Source of the DNA: Planctomycetota bacterium
Lineage (GTDB): Bacteria; Planctomycetota; Phycisphaerae; FEN-1346
DNA length: 6,273 bases
Direction: 5' to 3'
Assembly: GCA_026386995.1 (NCBI GenBank)
Contig: JAPLMO010000248.1
Coordinates: forward strand, 1 to 6,273
A program made the position numbers and the translations under genes. The notes under the pieces are model-generated. The model was given only the letters and a program-made list of their open reading frames with translations, was not told where the DNA came from and did not search any database. Each line of letters starts with the position of its first letter. Position 1 is the first letter of the stretch. This document shows positions 4,329 to 6,273 of the stretch, piece after piece.

Positions 4329-6273
4329 ATGACCGGCCGTAAAACCCTCTTCCTCTTTGCCCTGGTGATGGCGTGGTCCGCATCCGTTTTCGGGGCCGCG
4401 CCCGCGGGACCGCAGCCTACAGGTCCGCTCGCCGGCATCCTGGCGAAGATCCCCAACGACGACGCCGCTGCCGCGATGGCGGCGTACGGGGACCTCGTCA
4501 AACTCGGGCCCCAGGGCATCAAGGACCTGGCGGCGCTGGTCGTGGAACCCGGTCCGGTCGATGACTCGAAGGCCCGGACCGCGCTGCACGGCCTTGCGAC
4601 GTACGTCTCGCGGCCGGGGGCGGACGCCGAACGCAAAATGTTTTCCGAGACCGTCGCGGGCCTCCTCGGCGGCAAAGCGCCTAATTCAGTGAAGAGTTTC
4701 TTCCTGGCGCAACTGCGGCTGGCCGGGCAGCCTGCGGCCGCCCCGGTGATCGGCGAAACGCTCCTCGATGAAGAACTCTGCGAGTACGCCGCCCAGACGC
4801 TCATCAGCATCTCGCCCGATGCGGCGGCGCCCGTGCTGCGGCAGGCGCTCGCGAAGGCCCAGGGCAAGTGCCGCCTCACGATCATCCAGAACCTCGGCGT
4901 GGCGCGAGATGCGCAGGCCGGGCCGGAACTCCTGAAGGCCGCCGGCGACGCCGACCGCGAGGTCCGCCTGGCCGCCCTCTGGGCGCTGGCGAACATCGGC
5001 GATGCAGCGGCCACCGACACGATCCTCAAGGCGGTCGGCGCCGAGTCGGTCTACGAGCGGGCGAAGGCGGTCGATGCGGCGCTCCTTATGGCCCAGCGGC
5101 TTGGCGATGCGAAGAAGGCCAGGGAGGCCGAGCAGATCTACCGCACGCTCTGGAAAACGCTGACCGGCGAGAAGGACCGGCACATCCGCTGCGCCGCCAT
5201 CCGCGGCCTGGCGATGCTCCTGGGCGCAGGCGCGATGGACGATCTTCTGGCGGCCATGAAAGATGACGACCTCCAGATTCGCGCTGCGGCCGTGCAGGCG
5301 GCCCAGGCGATGCCCGGCGAAGAGGTCACGCAGAAGTGGGTGCAGCAGATGCCCGGCCTTCCGCCGGCGGCGCGCGGCGAGGTGCTGGCGATGCTCGCCC
5401 GTCGCGGGGGCCCGGCGGCGGAGACCGCCATCCTCGATGCTACCAGGGACAAGGATGAGGCCGTGCGCGTGGCCGCCATCAACGCGGCGGCACAACTGGC
5501 GAATGAGAAGGCCGCCCCGGCGCTCGTCGCCTTTCTCTCTTCCGCCGCCAAGGCCGAGCAGGAAGCCGCCCAGGCGGCCCTCGGCCGCATGCCGGGCGAG
5601 AAGGCGACCGCGGCCGTTGCGGCGGCGCTGCCCTCGGCGTCGGCCGACCTCAAGCGCAGCCTGCTGGCGATCTTGGCGACTCGCGGCGCGCGGGGGCAGG
5701 TCGACGCGATTCTGGCAACCGCCTCGGATGCCGACGCCGGCGTACGCGGGGCGGCCCTGGTGGCCGTCGAGGCGCTGGGCGAAGAAAAGAACATCCCGGC
5801 CCTGGCGGGTCTCTTGGCAAAGGCCGCCGCGGATGAAAAGCCAGCCGTTGAGAAGGCGCTCGGGGCGGTGTGCAGCCGCGCGGCAAACAAAGGCGCGGCG
5901 GCGGACATTGTGACCAAGGCCATGAGCGGCGCCGATGCGGCGACGCAGGCGGCCCTGATTCGCACGCTTGCCCGCATCGGCGGCGGGAAGGCCCTTGCGG
6001 CCGTTCGCGCGTCCACCAAGGCCCCGGAGGCGGATATCCAGGATGCGGCCATCCGCGTGCTGGCGAGTTGGCCCGATGCCGCCGCCGCGCCGGACCTTCT
6101 GGAACTCGCCAAGTCCGCCGCCAAGCCCGCGCACCAGGTGCTGGCCCTCCGCGGTTACGTGCGGCTGGCTAACGTGCCGGCTGAGCGGCCGGTCGGCGAG
6201 AAACTGAAGATGCTGGAGCAGGCGATGGCCGCGGCCAAGCGGCCGGACGACAAGCAGATGGTCCTCGGGGCGG
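4329..6273 (+). CDS. Exported HEAT-repeat protein, 3'-truncated by window edge
   Basis: The frame is open from the ATG at 4329 to the window end, giving 648 residues without a stop. Residues 1-22 form a signal peptide: Arg4-Lys5, a hydrophobic core LFLFALVMAW, and a likely cleavage after VFG. The rest is a very Ala-rich alpha-solenoid. Clear HEAT/PBS-lyase-like repeats (D-x-D-x-x-V-R-x-A-A-x-x-A-L) occur at about residues 207-236 (DREVRLAALWALANIG), 312-328, 374-403 (DEAVRVAAINAAAQL), 467-496 (AGVRGAALVAVEALG) and 567-594, with degenerate units between. Such solenoids are protein-protein interaction scaffolds; no catalytic residues are seen. The last visible segment (RGYVRLANV ... KRPDDKQMVLGA) resembles the end of solenoids that, in planctomycete proteins I know, often precede a second C-terminal module such as a DUF1080 (3-keto-disaccharide hydrolase) domain; whether one follows here cannot be seen. 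It has its own promoter, so it is probably not part of the VWA operon. Confidence 0.92.
   Translation, partial: MTGRKTLFLFALVMAWSASVFGAAPAGPQPTGPLAGILAKIPNDDAAAAMAAYGDLVKLGPQGIKDLAALVVEPGPVDDSKARTALHGLATYVSRPGADAERKMFSETVAGLLGGKAPNSVKSFFLAQLRLAGQPAAAPVIGETLLDEELCEYAAQTLISISPDAAAPVLRQALAKAQGKCRLTIIQNLGVARDAQAGPELLKAAGDADREVRLAALWALANIGDAAATDTILKAVGAESVYERAKAVDAALLMAQRLGDAKKAREAEQIYRTLWKTLTGEKDRHIRCAAIRGLAMLLGAGAMDDLLAAMKDDDLQIRAAAVQAAQAMPGEEVTQKWVQQMPGLPPAARGEVLAMLARRGGPAAETAILDATRDKDEAVRVAAINAAAQLANEKAAPALVAFLSSAAKAEQEAAQAALGRMPGEKATAAVAAALPSASADLKRSLLAILATRGARGQVDAILATASDADAGVRGAALVAVEALGEEKNIPALAGLLAKAAADEKPAVEKALGAVCSRAANKGAAADIVTKAMSGADAATQAALIRTLARIGGGKALAAVRASTKAPEADIQDAAIRVLASWPDAAAAPDLLELAKSAAKPAHQVLALRGYVRLANVPAERPVGEKLKMLEQAMAAAKRPDDKQMVLGA

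Overview
The window looks like chromosomal DNA of a high-GC bacterium (about two thirds G+C by eye), most probably a member of the Planctomycetota or a related PVC lineage. Three things suggest this: the style of the secreted proteins (a VWA protein with a conserved C-terminal domain, a multi-segment beta-rich exported protein, and an Ala-rich HEAT-repeat exported protein), an autotransporter-type beta-strand (PATR) motif in a protein with no visible autotransporter barrel, and an intergenic spacer packed with palindromic repeats. The assignment is inference; no rRNA or marker gene is present.

Layout. (1) Positions 3-1793 hold the 3' part of a gene whose start lies upstream. It encodes a PATR-like segment, a VWA domain with a complete MIDAS metal-binding motif, a proline-rich linker and a C-terminal domain of about 215 residues. 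(2) Positions 1790-3829 hold a complete 679-residue exported protein. It overlaps the VWA gene by four bases (ATGA) and has a strong Shine-Dalgarno inside the upstream gene, so the two are almost certainly co-transcribed and translationally coupled. (3) Positions 3830-4328 are a 499-base gene-free spacer with two adjacent GC-rich hairpins (the second REP-like with a GTAG foot and followed by a T-tract), then a palindromic repeat family. One copy of that family appears split by a 156-bp non-coding insertion with inverted ends and a 14-bp target duplication, and a second intact copy lies inverted just downstream. The spacer ends in an extended -10 promoter and an RBS. (4) Positions 4329-6273 hold the 5' 648 codons of a secreted HEAT-repeat protein that runs off the window.

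How they work together. The first two genes form a plausible exported pair: a metal-dependent VWA adhesion/scaffold protein and a beta-rich partner. They share a short C-terminal motif (EK-x-LV ... YS-x-W), which hints at a common fold or interaction surface. No enzyme, transporter or regulator that would fix a pathway is visible. The HEAT protein is a separate transcription unit on the same strand with its own promoter. The most interesting structure is the nested insertion in the spacer: a MITE-like element that seems to have landed in the loop of a REP-like palindrome. I do not see a defence system, CRISPR array, tRNA or rRNA.
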